A stretch of DNA of 62,064 nt, taken from the NCBI RefSeq assembly GCF_001807485.1, contig NZ_KV789186.1, positions 69,830-131,893 of the forward strand, in the 5' to 3' direction. The stretch is from Corynebacterium sp. HMSC08A12 (lineage in GTDB: Bacteria; Actinomycetota; Actinomycetes; Mycobacteriales; Mycobacteriaceae). Shown here piece after piece: positions 1 to 8,362 of this stretch. Every line of letters begins with the position of its first letter. The stretch's first letter is position 1. Under the pieces are notes generated by a model. That model ran no database searches. It was not told the origin of the DNA and saw only the letters and a list, made by a program, of their open reading frames with translations. The position numbers and the translations under genes were made by a program.

Positions 1-140
1 GGGCCAGCACCCTCCACAACCTCGAAGCGCTCCCCCGCCGTGCTTGAACTTGTCTTAGCTTCCACCCGCGTGCGCAACTGCGCGGCGCACTCGGCGACCA
101 CGCGCGCATCCGGGCCAATGACCGAAATGGTCTTCAACAT
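1..140 (-). CDS. Partial unknown protein, N-terminal 46 codons
   Basis: An open frame starts at ATG 140 on the minus strand and runs off the window edge. It begins [20 protein letters not shown] and stays open. A GGGGGAG-like ribosome site lies about eight bases upstream of the ATG, which supports a real start divergent from trmB. I do not recognise the family from 46 residues. It lies divergent to trmB, so it is not the NYN-domain gene that separates trmB and mmpL3 in M. tuberculosis. Confidence 0.5.
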   Translation of the reverse strand, partial: MLKTISVIGPDARVVAECAAQLRTRVEAKTSSSTAGERFEVVEGAG

Positions 141-192
141 CTTTGTTAGCTCCCCCACTTGGCTTAAGACATTCCGCAGGCCATCTGCAAGA

Positions 193-957
193 ATGGTCTG
201 GATGAATAATTCCGATAACACGCCAGGCAGCCTTCCCCCAGGCCGCCCACTACAGACAGAGTTTAACGACGGTCGCGACTATCCGCGACTGGGGAACTTT
301 AGCTTCCGGCGCGGCACCCTGACCGACAACCAGGAGGCCCTGTGGAACGAACACTGGTCTGAGCTGGGCAAAGTCCTCTCCGACGAGGTTATTGACCTGC
401 CCGAATGGTTCGGCCGCGATGCCGAGACAATTGTGGAAATTGGCTCCGGAACGGGCACCTCGACCGCCGCGATGGCGCCGCTCGAAGCCGAAAAGAATAT
501 CGTCGCCGTCGAGCTCTACCGCCCCGGGCTGGCCAAGCTTCTGGGCTCCGTGGTGCGCGGAGACATTCACAATGTGCGCATGATCCGCGGCGACGGCGTG
601 GAAGTTCTGCAGCGTATGTTCGCGCCAGAGTCGCTATCCGGCGTGCGCATCTACTTCCCGGACCCGTGGCCCAAGGCCCGCCACCACAAGCGGCGCATCG
701 TGCAATCCGGCACGCTGCACCTGATCGCCTCCCGCCTCAAGCCGGGCGGCATTCTGCACATCGCCACCGACCACGCGGACTACGCAGAGTGGATCGACGA
801 ACTGGTAGAGGTCGAGGAGCAGCTGGAATACCTGGGCTGGCCCGAGGACCAGTCGGACATTCCGCAGCTGACGGATCGCCAGGTGATCACCAAGTTTGAG
901 GGCAAGGGCCTGGACAAGGAACACATCATCCGCGAGTACCTGTGGCGGAAGAAATAG
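193..957 (+). CDS. trmB: tRNA (guanine-N7-)-methyltransferase
   Basis: TrmB transfers a methyl group from SAM to G46 in the variable loop of tRNAs. The SAM-binding motif [10 protein letters not shown] and the family signature [15 protein letters not shown] are both present, followed by the conserved [12 protein letters not shown] segment. The frame is open upstream to 40, but that would overlap the divergent gene starting at 140. Starting at ATG 193 gives 254 residues, close to the usual corynebacterial length; ATG 202 is also possible. The gene lies immediately upstream of the mycolate exporter gene, an arrangement close to that in mycobacteria. Confidence 0.93.
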   Translation: MVWMNNSDNTPGSLPPGRPLQTEFNDGRDYPRLGNFSFRRGTLTDNQEALWNEHWSELGKVLSDEVIDLPEWFGRDAETIVEIGSGTGTSTAAMAPLEAEKNIVAVELYRPGLAKLLGSVVRGDIHNVRMIRGDGVEVLQRMFAPESLSGVRIYFPDPWPKARHHKRRIVQSGTLHLIASRLKPGGILHIATDHADYAEWIDELVEVEEQLEYLGWPEDQSDIPQLTDRQVITKFEGKGLDKEHIIREYLWRKK

Positions 958-1044
958 CTAACACACCCCGGAAAATTTGCTGTTCGCCCTGGTCGGCTTC
1001 GTAGACTAGAGGGAATTCTGGCGTTATAGAAAGGACCACTCACG

Positions 1045-3408
1045 TTGTTTAGCTCTTGGGGCGATGCCGCCTACCGGTTCCGCCGGCTGATCCCTTTGGT
1101 GATCATCGCGGCGATCCTGGTGCTGTATGTCGTCGCCGGGCTGAAACTGGCCGACCGGATGAGCCAGGAGGGGTGGGACGACCCGAACTCGCAGTCCACG
1201 AAGGCTGCGCAGATCGAGCAAGAGGTTTTTGGTCGTGACGCCAACGGGGATGTCATCCTGATGGTCACCGGCGATAAGCCGGGGTCTGCAACCTCGGACG
1301 AGGTCAAGCAGTCCATCACCCAGCAGATCGAGCAGCTGCGCAAGGATCACCCCGACGAGATCGGGGGCGTGACCAGCTACTTCAACCGCGGCCCGGCGGC
1401 CATGGCCAACCCGGACGGCACCGCGGCCTTCGCCTCCATCGGGCTGCAGGGCATCGAAGACGATGTGCTGATTAACTTCCGCAAGATCGAGGACGACCTG
1501 CGGGCTATCAGCGCCCCGGGCGTGGATGTGAAGATCGCCGGCGCCACGGCGGTTTCGGACTCGCTGGACGAGGGCATGGCCGGCGACATTCACCGTGCCG
1601 AGATCTACGCACTGCCCGCCGTGGGCCTGCTGCTGCTGATCGTTTTCGGCGGACTGATCGCCGCGTTTATGCCGCTGCTGGTGGGCGGCCTGTCGATCTT
1701 GGGCTCCATGGGTGTACTGGCGATCCTGGCTAGCTTCACGCAGATCAACGTGTTCGCGCAGTCCGTGGTCACGCTGCTGGGCCTGGGCCTGGCCATCGAC
1801 TACGGCCTGTTCATGGTCTCCCGCTTCCGCGAGGAGATGGCGGAGGGCCATGACACTCGCACCGCTGTGCGCAACACCACCGCCACCGCGGGCAAGACTG
1901 TGGTTTTCTCCGCTGCGATGGTGGCCGTGGCGCTGTCCGGGTTGTTCATCTTCCCGCAGGCCTTCCTGAAGTCCGTGGCCTTCGGCGCGATCTCCGCTGT
2001 GGGTCTGGCCGCGCTGCTGTCCGTAGCTGTGCTGCCGAGTATCTTCGCGATGCTGGGGCCGAACATCGACAAGTGGTCGTTTAAGAAGAAGCGGACCCGT
2101 CGCCGCTCCGAGCAGGTCGAAGGCATTTGGGGCCGCATCCCGGCCTTTGCCATGCGCCACTCGAAGCTATTTACGGTCGTGATCGTCGGCGGCATGCTGC
2201 TGATGGCGGTGCCGATTGCGGGCATCAAGCTGGGTGGCATGAACGAGACCTACCTGCCGCCGTCGAACCAGACGCGCGTGAACCAGGAGGAGTTCACCGA
2301 GAAGTTCCCGCAGTTCCGCACCGACCCGATCAAGCTGGTCATCGAGGGCGATTCCAAGACCGTGGCTGCGGTCTACAAGGAGGCCAACGCGGTTCCGGGG
2401 CTGACGGCTCCGTTCCAGGTCTCGCGCCCCACGAAGGACGACGTGACGGTGCTGTCCACCGGCATTGCAGACCGCGATGATAACGACCGCATCGTCAATG
2501 CTCTGGAGGACATCAACGTCGACGGCGCCAACGTGTACGTCGCCGGCACCCCGGCCCTGGAGGTCGAGTCCATCGACGCGCTGTTCGAGAAACTGCCGTG
2601 GATGTTGCTGTATATCGTGCTGGTCAGCTTCGTGCTAATGGCCATGATCTTCGGCTCGCTGATCATTCCAGCCAAGGCCGTGATCATGAACATCCTGGGC
2701 ACCGGCGCAACCCTCGGCCTGCTGACGTTGATCTTCGTCGACGGCCACGGCGCGGACATGTTCAACTTCACCGCCGGGCCGCTGACTTCCCCGGTGCTGG
2801 TGCTGATCATCGCCATCGTCTTCGGCCTCTCGACCGACTATGAGGTGTTCCTGGTCTCCCGCATGGTGGAGGCCCGCGCCCGTGGCGCGTCGACGGATCA
2901 GGCGATCCGCTTCGGCACGGCCACCACCGGCAGCATCATCACCGCCGCCGCGCTGATCATGATCGTGGTCTGCGGTGCCTTCGGGTTCTCCTCGATCGTG
3001 ATGATGAAGTACATCGCCTTCGGCATGGTCATCGCTCTACTCCTCGACGCCACAATCATCCGCATGCTCCTCGTTCCGTCCGTCATGCACCTGCTGGGCA
3101 CCGACAACTGGTGGGCGCCAAAGTGGGTCAAGCGCCTATCGGAGAAGGTTGGGCACAACGAGCAGCTGGAATCCTCGCCGCACGAACCAGCGCCTGCTGC
3201 CCGTTCGTCGCGGGTGACGGTTGCGGAACTTTCTGGTGTGGACGCCATCGCCCCCGTGCCCGCCCAGCACCCCGGTGAGGCTCCCGCACGTCAGCGGAAC
3301 CTGCCTTTCGCGGAGCTGATGCGGCGTGTCGAAGAAAGCCGCGAGAATGCCGACGGCCGAGCCAACAGCGAGGCCGATACCCAGGCCGACGGCGGGGGCG
3401 AGCGCTAA
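1045..3408 (+). CDS. cmpL1: MmpL3-type RND transporter, trehalose monomycolate exporter
   Basis: This 787-residue membrane protein of the MmpL/RND family is expected to flip trehalose monomycolate across the inner membrane, driven by protons. It has the typical plan: one membrane helix, a periplasmic domain, five helices, a second periplasmic domain, then five more helices and a cytoplasmic tail rich in Pro, Ala and Glu. The two proton-relay Asp-Tyr pairs of MmpL3 are visible at about D252/Y253 (GLAIDYGLFMVSRF) and D598/Y599 (STDYEVFLVSRM). The start is a TTG preceded by GAAAGGA. The stop overlaps the next start (TAATG), so the two genes are translationally coupled. Position next to trmB matches MmpL3/CmpL1. 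Confidence 0.9.
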   Translation: MFSSWGDAAYRFRRLIPLVIIAAILVLYVVAGLKLADRMSQEGWDDPNSQSTKAAQIEQEVFGRDANGDVILMVTGDKPGSATSDEVKQSITQQIEQLRKDHPDEIGGVTSYFNRGPAAMANPDGTAAFASIGLQGIEDDVLINFRKIEDDLRAISAPGVDVKIAGATAVSDSLDEGMAGDIHRAEIYALPAVGLLLLIVFGGLIAAFMPLLVGGLSILGSMGVLAILASFTQINVFAQSVVTLLGLGLAIDYGLFMVSRFREEMAEGHDTRTAVRNTTATAGKTVVFSAAMVAVALSGLFIFPQAFLKSVAFGAISAVGLAALLSVAVLPSIFAMLGPNIDKWSFKKKRTRRRSEQVEGIWGRIPAFAMRHSKLFTVVIVGGMLLMAVPIAGIKLGGMNETYLPPSNQTRVNQEEFTEKFPQFRTDPIKLVIEGDSKTVAAVYKEANAVPGLTAPFQVSRPTKDDVTVLSTGIADRDDNDRIVNALEDINVDGANVYVAGTPALEVESIDALFEKLPWMLLYIVLVSFVLMAMIFGSLIIPAKAVIMNILGTGATLGLLTLIFVDGHGADMFNFTAGPLTSPVLVLIIAIVFGLSTDYEVFLVSRMVEARARGASTDQAIRFGTATTGSIITAAALIMIVVCGAFGFSSIVMMKYIAFGMVIALLLDATIIRMLLVPSVMHLLGTDNWWAPKWVKRLSEKVGHNEQLESSPHEPAPAARSSRVTVAELSGVDAIAPVPAQHPGEAPARQRNLPFAELMRRVEESRENADGRANSEADTQADGGGER

Positions 3409-4478
3409 TGCGTGAATTGTGGCGGCGCACAGAAGTCAGGACTCTGCTCTGCCTGGCGCTGATTGCCATCATCGCCTTCCTCGCCCGGGAGCACCTGCAC
3501 TTCATCGGCGACGGCTGGCGCGAGCTGGCCCACGCCGACAAGCGCTGGATCGGTCTGGCCATCCTGGCTCTCGCTGCCTCTATGGTCGCGCAGGCCGAGG
3601 TGATGGTGGTGCTGCTGCGCAGCGCCGGGGTGAAGGTGAAGCGCATCAGCGCCAATTCGCTAGGGCTGGCAGCTAACGCCTGGTCCTCGACTTTCCCCGG
3701 CGGGCCCGCACTGTCGGCAGCCATGATCTTCCGCGAGCAGCTCAAGTGGGGAGCCACTCCCGTCATTGCCAGCTGGTACATGCTGCTCTCCGGCGCGCTG
3801 GCTGGCGGCGGCATGGCGATCCTGGCCATCGGCGCAGTCTTCTTTCTGGGGCTGACAGTGAAGCCCTTGACGTTGGCCATGTCCCTGGTCGCCCTCGTCG
3901 CGCTGGCGATTCTCACCAACTGGGTGGCAAAGAACCGGGACAAGGTGGAGCGTTGGCTAGTCAACCGACTGCGGACTTTCAACGCCCGCCGCGGCAAGCC
4001 CGTCGACCGCTTCACCGACAGCGTCCGCGGGTTCTCCCGCCAGCTGTCGGCCGTGGAACTGCCGCTGACCAAGCTCGCCGCCGCAATCGCCGCCAGCCTG
4101 GGCAACTGGGTTTTCGAGATCCTCTGCCTGCTGGCCTGCATCTACGCCATCGGCGCCACCCCACCCATCGCGGGCGTGGTGCTGGCCTTCCTCACCGCCA
4201 AGCTGGTGGGGCAGGCGCAAGTCACCCCTGGCGGGCTGGGACCGGTGGACGTCGCACTGACCAGTGCCCTGGTCGGGTTCGGCACCCTGACCTCCGTCCA
4301 GGCATTCGGAGCCGTCATCGTCTTCCGCATGCTCAGCTTCGTCGGCCTCGCGTTGGTTGGCTGGATCGTCTTCTTCGCTACCAAGATGGTCAACCCCAAA
4401 GGCAATGCTGACGATGCGGCGGCGGAGACGGGGCGTCAAGAAGAAAAGCAGGAAGAACCCGTCGGCAGGGCACGCTAA
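3408..4478 (+). CDS. YbhN/UPF0104-family integral membrane protein
   Basis: This 356-residue protein resembles the transmembrane half of lysylphosphatidylglycerol synthase (YbhN/AglD, UPF0104). It has multiple helices and the typical segment FLTAKLVGQAQVTPGGLGPVDVAL, plus ANAWSSTFPGGPALSAAM. Members are suspected lipid-handling proteins, but the substrate here is unknown. Its ATG overlaps the exporter stop codon, so it is probably made together with the mycolate transporter. The last 25 residues are a charged tail, partly encoded by a dispersed TGACGCC element. Confidence 0.75.
   Translation: MRELWRRTEVRTLLCLALIAIIAFLAREHLHFIGDGWRELAHADKRWIGLAILALAASMVAQAEVMVVLLRSAGVKVKRISANSLGLAANAWSSTFPGGPALSAAMIFREQLKWGATPVIASWYMLLSGALAGGGMAILAIGAVFFLGLTVKPLTLAMSLVALVALAILTNWVAKNRDKVERWLVNRLRTFNARRGKPVDRFTDSVRGFSRQLSAVELPLTKLAAAIAASLGNWVFEILCLLACIYAIGATPPIAGVVLAFLTAKLVGQAQVTPGGLGPVDVALTSALVGFGTLTSVQAFGAVIVFRMLSFVGLALVGWIVFFATKMVNPKGNADDAAAETGRQEEKQEEPVGRAR
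4430..4448 (-). repeat. Dispersed T-rich/TGACGCC element, copy 1
   Basis: Read on the minus strand it is CTTTTCTTCTTGACGCCCC. It lies inside the charged C-terminal tail (TGRQEEKQEE) of the YbhN-like protein, antisense to the gene. Confidence 0.6.
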
Positions 4479-4504
4479 GGCTAAACTAGGCCAACTAGGC
4501 ACAG

Positions 4505-4517
4505 TAAGATTAGGGTC
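4505..4517 (+). promoter_or_regulatory. Leaderless -10 element of the DUF3054 gene
   Basis: TAAGAT at 4505-4510 stands exactly seven bases before ATG 4518, and there is no Shine-Dalgarno sequence. This is the classical geometry of an actinobacterial leaderless transcript. Two copies of AACTAGGC precede it. Confidence 0.5.
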
Positions 4518-5003
4518 ATGAGCAACCTCGATAGCACCTCCACTGGAGACACCCCCGGCACCACCCAGCGATCGCCGGGGGTTGCGCTGTTTTTCGACGT
4601 GATCGCCGTCCTGCTGTTTGCGCTGCTGGCGCGCATTGCGCACAACACTCCGGAGATGCCGCTGAGCTTCGGCGGCTGGCTGGATACCTCCTGGCCTTTC
4701 CTCATCGGTGTGGCGATCGCCTGGGCTCTGCTGTGGATCGGCGTGGTTCGACCGGGTGGCGCCAAGGGGACGGGCTTCAGCGGTTTCGAGTTCTCCACCG
4801 GTGCGTTGGTCTGGATCGTCAACGTGATCGCCGGGCTGGGGATCTGGGGCGTGCGCCACGGGGAGGTTCCCCATTGGTCTTTCATGATCGTAGCCACCGT
4901 GATGAGCGGCCTGTTGCTGTTCGGTTGGCGCGGCGCTTTCCGCCTGGGACGGCTGCGCAGGCTGTCGCGCATGAAGCGCATGGGCCGAATGTTCGGCAAG
5001 TGA
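4518..5003 (+). CDS. DUF3054 family membrane protein
   Basis: This 161-residue protein has four hydrophobic segments and the family signature FFDVIAVLLFALLARIAH, followed by TSWPFLIGVAIAW and a Thr/Gly segment with GFSGFEF. The DUF3054 family is common in Actinobacteria and has no known function. The ATG follows a leaderless -10 box, so the gene can be transcribed separately from the exporter operon 40 bases upstream. It ends in a very basic tail (RLRRLSRMKRMGRMFGK), probably cytoplasmic. Confidence 0.8.
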   Translation: MSNLDSTSTGDTPGTTQRSPGVALFFDVIAVLLFALLARIAHNTPEMPLSFGGWLDTSWPFLIGVAIAWALLWIGVVRPGGAKGTGFSGFEFSTGALVWIVNVIAGLGIWGVRHGEVPHWSFMIVATVMSGLLLFGWRGAFRLGRLRRLSRMKRMGRMFGK

Positions 5004-5022
5004 AGCACATTTCAGCTTAATT

Positions 5023-5055
5023 AACCTGACGTACATCTTCGCGCTACGTCAGGTT
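5023..5055. terminator. 11-bp inverted repeat, probable terminator
   Basis: AACCTGACGTA and TACGTCAGGTT form a perfect 11-bp stem around an 11-base loop, 20 bases after the DUF3054 stop. There is no T tract. It may also act as an operator for the following phosphatase gene. Confidence 0.5.
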
Positions 5056-5098
5056 CGTTCGCGTTGCTTAAGGTCTTGTAAGCCATCTGCAGTTAGCT

Positions 5099-5138
5099 AC
5101 TGACGAAGACTGACAAACACTGACGAACACTGAGGAGA
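5099..5138 (+). promoter_or_regulatory. 10-bp tandem repeats ending in the phoX ribosome site
   Basis: ACTGACGAAG, ACTGACAAAC and ACTGACGAAC follow one another without gaps. A fourth, diverged unit (ACTGAGGAGA) supplies the Shine-Dalgarno sequence of the PhoX gene. The helical 10-bp phasing recalls tandem half-sites bound by OmpR-type regulators such as PhoP/PhoR, but it could be a replication-slippage tract. Confidence 0.5.
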
Positions 5139-5145
5139 GATCCCC

Positions 5146-7248
5146 ATGGGCCTTAAGGGTCGCAACCTGCTGAAGAAGATGGACTTCACGTCCAGCCGTT
5201 CCCACCGCACCTGCGTGTACAAGTGCGGCGACGCTTGCTCCAAGCCGGTGAACAACAAGTCCGACAACAACTACTTCATGGACCTGATCCAGGGCACCTT
5301 CTCGCGCCGCACCGCACTGCGCGCCGGTGGTGCCGCCATGGTCACCGTTGGCGGCGCTTCCTTCCTGGCAGCTTGCAGCGACGACAACGGTGAGGGCAAC
5401 AACGCCAAGGGCAGCAACGGCGAGAACAATGGCGGTTCCGGCAACAGCGCAGACGCTCCGGACGGCCTGAAGTTCGAAATGGTCGAGCCGAACACCAAGG
5501 ACGAGGTTGTTGTTCCGGCCGGCTACAAGTCCGAGGTTGTTATCCGCTGGGGCGACCCGGTCGAGGAAGGCGCCGAGGAGTTCGACGTAGACAACCAGAC
5601 CGCGGAGCAGGCCGCTAAGCAGTACGGCTTCAACTGCGACTTCGCGGCACTGCTGCCGATCGAGGGCGAGGACAACCGCTTCCTGCTGGTCTCTAACCAC
5701 GAGTACACCACCCCGCAGCAGATGATCCCGGACTACGACCTGGAGAACCCCTCCAAGGAGCACGTGGACATCGAGCTGGCCAACCACGGCATGTCCATCG
5801 TCGAGGTTGAGGGCAACGACAAGGACGGCAAGCTCAAGCCTGTCATGGGCAAGTACAACCGTCGCCTGACCGGCAACACCGAGTTCGAGCTGCGTGGCCC
5901 GATTGTTGGCCACAAGCTGGTGAAGACCTCTGACGACAAGGAAGGCAAGATCGTCAAGGGAACCTTCAACAACTGCTCCGGTGGCGTGACCCCGTGGGGC
6001 ACCATCCTCTCCGGCGAGGAGAACGTTGACCAGTACTTCGCTGGTGGCGAGAACGTTAAGGACGAGAAGGTCCGCGAGCGCCTGAGCCGCTACGGCATCG
6101 AGGATGCCAAGACCGCTCGTCAGTGGGAGAAGCACTACGACCGCTTCGACGTGACCAAGGAGCCGAACGAGCCGAACCGCTTCAACTACGTGGTTGAGGT
6201 AAACCCGTGGGATCCGAAGTCCACCCCAGTGAAGCACACTGCTCTGGGCCGCTTCAAGCACGAGGGCTCCAACATCCACGTCACCAACGACGGCACCGTG
6301 GTTGCGTACTCCGGCGACGACTCCCGCTTCGAGTACATCTACAAGTTCGTCTCCTCCCGCAAGATCCGCAGCGGCAACACCGACAAGGATCGCGAAGAGA
6401 ACATGAAGATCCTGGACGAGGGCACCCTATACGTTGCCACCTTCGAGGGCAACAACAAGGACTTCGACCCGGAGAACCCGCCAAAGGGCGAGGAGTGCGA
6501 CGGCACCGGCAAGTGGATCAAGCTGGTTACCGTCAAGGAGGACGGCTCCGCCGAGTCGCACGTCGACGGCATGTCCGCTGAAGAGGTCATCATCTACACC
6601 CGTGAGGCTGGCGACAAGGTCGGCGCTACCAAGATGGACCGCCCGGAGGATGTCGAGCCGCACCCGACCACCGGCAAGATCTACGCTGCGATGACCAACA
6701 ACAAGTACCGCGGCGTGCAGGAAGAGGGCAAGGACTACGAAGAGGTCAAGGAGTACGCCCCGATCAAGGAGAACAAGAACGGCATGGTTCTCGAGATCGA
6801 GGACGACTTCACCGGCGAGGAACTCAAGTGGAACCTGCTGCTTGTCTGTGGTGACCCGGACGAGGCCGAGACCTACTTCGGCGGCTTCGACAAGTCCAAG
6901 GTCTCCCCGATCTCCTGCCCGGACAACGTCACCTTCGACTCCTTCGGCAACCTGTGGGTCTCCACCGACGGCAACGCCCTGGAATCCAACGACGGCCTGT
7001 TCGCCGTCGCCCTGGAGGGCGAGACCCGCGGTCTGACCAAGCAGTTCCTGACTGTCCCGGCTGGCGCCGAGACCTGTGGCCCGCTGGTCTTCGACAAGCG
7101 CGTGATCGTCAACGTTCAGCACCCGGGTGAGGACGAAGAGGCCACCGTCAAGACCTCTACCTCCCACTGGCCGGATGGCGGCGATTCCATCGCCCGCCCG
7201 GCCACCGTGGTTGCCTGGAAGGACGACTTCGGCACCATCGGCGCTTAA
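5146..7248 (+). CDS. PhoX-family alkaline phosphatase, Tat-exported lipoprotein
   Basis: The 700-residue protein matches PhoX (DUF839) phosphatases, which release phosphate from phosphoesters outside the membrane using Ca/Fe cofactors. The N terminus has the characteristic CGDACSKP segment, followed by a twin-arginine signal (FSRRTALRAGG, Arg54-Arg55) and a lipobox-like LAAC with Cys77, then an Asn/Gly-rich linker. Conserved PhoX segments are visible: LLVSNHEYTTPQQM, NNCSGGVTPWGT, SGEENVDQYF, RPEDVEPHP and CPDNVTFD. Start ATG 5146 is supported by GAGGAGA eight bases upstream. A second Tat phosphatase, PhoD, is encoded at 52322. Codon use is strongly biased, which suggests high expression. Confidence 0.9.
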   Translation: MGLKGRNLLKKMDFTSSRSHRTCVYKCGDACSKPVNNKSDNNYFMDLIQGTFSRRTALRAGGAAMVTVGGASFLAACSDDNGEGNNAKGSNGENNGGSGNSADAPDGLKFEMVEPNTKDEVVVPAGYKSEVVIRWGDPVEEGAEEFDVDNQTAEQAAKQYGFNCDFAALLPIEGEDNRFLLVSNHEYTTPQQMIPDYDLENPSKEHVDIELANHGMSIVEVEGNDKDGKLKPVMGKYNRRLTGNTEFELRGPIVGHKLVKTSDDKEGKIVKGTFNNCSGGVTPWGTILSGEENVDQYFAGGENVKDEKVRERLSRYGIEDAKTARQWEKHYDRFDVTKEPNEPNRFNYVVEVNPWDPKSTPVKHTALGRFKHEGSNIHVTNDGTVVAYSGDDSRFEYIYKFVSSRKIRSGNTDKDREENMKILDEGTLYVATFEGNNKDFDPENPPKGEECDGTGKWIKLVTVKEDGSAESHVDGMSAEEVIIYTREAGDKVGATKMDRPEDVEPHPTTGKIYAAMTNNKYRGVQEEGKDYEEVKEYAPIKENKNGMVLEIEDDFTGEELKWNLLLVCGDPDEAETYFGGFDKSKVSPISCPDNVTFDSFGNLWVSTDGNALESNDGLFAVALEGETRGLTKQFLTVPAGAETCGPLVFDKRVIVNVQHPGEDEEATVKTSTSHWPDGGDSIARPATVVAWKDDFGTIGA

Positions 7249-7270
7249 GCTCGGCGTTTAAGCTCGGGCG

Positions 7271-8179
7271 CTAGCCGAAGCGCAGCCTGCCGTCGCGCCG
7301 GACCGCCTGGTCCACAACGAACGCGCGGAACGCCTCGGCGGCGGGCGCCGACCGAGCCCGTGCGCTCCAGACCATTCCCAGCTCCCTCTCGCGGTCTTCC
7401 TCGAGGGGGAGCATTTCTATGCCCGCGACCACCAGATTCGGGTCCCCCATCGGCAGCAGGGCCACGCCCAGTCCGGCGCTTACCAGTCCCGCCATCGTGG
7501 TCAGCTCCATCGACTCAAATACCAGGCGTGGCCGGAAGCCCGCCGCGGCCGCCAGATCGTCCAACAGCATACGGGTTCCGTACCCCGGCAGCATGGCCAC
7601 GAAGGGCTCGTCCGCGGCCTCTGCGATGCTAATGCTTGTGCGCCCCGCCCAGCGGTGGTTCGTCGGCACCGCCATTGCCAGCCTCTGGGTGGCCAGCTGC
7701 TGCCATCGCACTTCGCCAGCCTCCACCAGCGCATGGGGCTTCGGCCCCACCATCGCCACATCGGATTCCCCCGCAATTACACGGTCCGTCAGTGGCCGTG
7801 CGGCGCCTTGCACCAGCTCGAACTTCACCTGCGGGTGCGCGTTTCTGAACTCCCGCAGCAGCTGCGGCACCATCCACGTTCCCAGCGAGTGCATGAAGTC
7901 CACGCGCACGGTTCCCCGCTCCGGATCCATCAGCCGGTGTACCTCGTCGACTCCCCGCTGCCACGCTTCGTCGGCCTCGCGGGCATACCTGGCCAGCGCG
8001 GCTCCGCATTCGTTGAGGGCGAGGTGCCTGCCGTTGCGGTCGAACAGCTCCGCACCGAGCTCTCTTTCCAGCGCCGATAGCCTCCGCGAAAGCGCCGACT
8101 GACTGATCCCCAGGCGCAGCGACGTATCCACCATGTTCTGGGTTTCAGCCAGGTCCAGGAGCCACGTTAGGTCTTTCAC
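7271..8179 (-). CDS. LysR-family transcriptional regulator
   Basis: The 302-residue product has an N-terminal winged HTH (AETQNMVDTSLRLGISQSALSRRLSALERELGAELFDR) and a periplasmic-binding-protein-like effector domain with RVDFMHSLGTWMVPQLLREF and GVALLPMGDP. The frame is open further upstream, but GTG 8179, preceded by GGAAGG, fits the normal LysR N terminus (VKDLTWLLDL). It is divergent from an MFS transporter across 183 bases, the usual layout of a LysR regulator and its target. Similar pairs control YnfM-like exporters. The inducer is unknown. Confidence 0.88.
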   Translation of the reverse strand: MKDLTWLLDLAETQNMVDTSLRLGISQSALSRRLSALERELGAELFDRNGRHLALNECGAALARYAREADEAWQRGVDEVHRLMDPERGTVRVDFMHSLGTWMVPQLLREFRNAHPQVKFELVQGAARPLTDRVIAGESDVAMVGPKPHALVEAGEVRWQQLATQRLAMAVPTNHRWAGRTSISIAEAADEPFVAMLPGYGTRMLLDDLAAAAGFRPRLVFESMELTTMAGLVSAGLGVALLPMGDPNLVVAGIEMLPLEEDRERELGMVWSARARSAPAAEAFRAFVVDQAVRRDGRLRFG

Positions 8180-8200
8180 GCTCTGTACCTTCCTTCTTGC

Positions 8201-8219
8201 CCTTCTTATCGACGCCCAC
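8201..8219 (+). repeat. Dispersed T-rich/TGACGCC element, copy 2
   Basis: CCTTCTTATCGACGCCCAC lies in the gap between the divergent LysR and MFS genes. The core is CGACGCC instead of TGACGCC. Confidence 0.55.
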
Positions 8220-8362
8220 ACTTCAGCATATGCGCTAGCCGGGACAACTAAAGCTATTTATTGCATTTAGTGAATTGATACTGGTTGCGTCACACTAGAC
8301 ACATCGATTGTGAACATGCGCCGCTAGAGAACCGCCCAGACTCGCAGGAAGGACCTTCATCG

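Noticed and set aside
1224..1245. A further TGACGCC element in the mmpL3-type gene.
   Set aside because: The core lies in the conserved VFGRDANGD sequence, so protein constraint can explain it; counted only as weak.
1024..2160. A 378-codon open frame on the minus strand.
   Set aside because: It is antisense to the MmpL3-type gene, rich in Gln/His/Arg, with no known domain.
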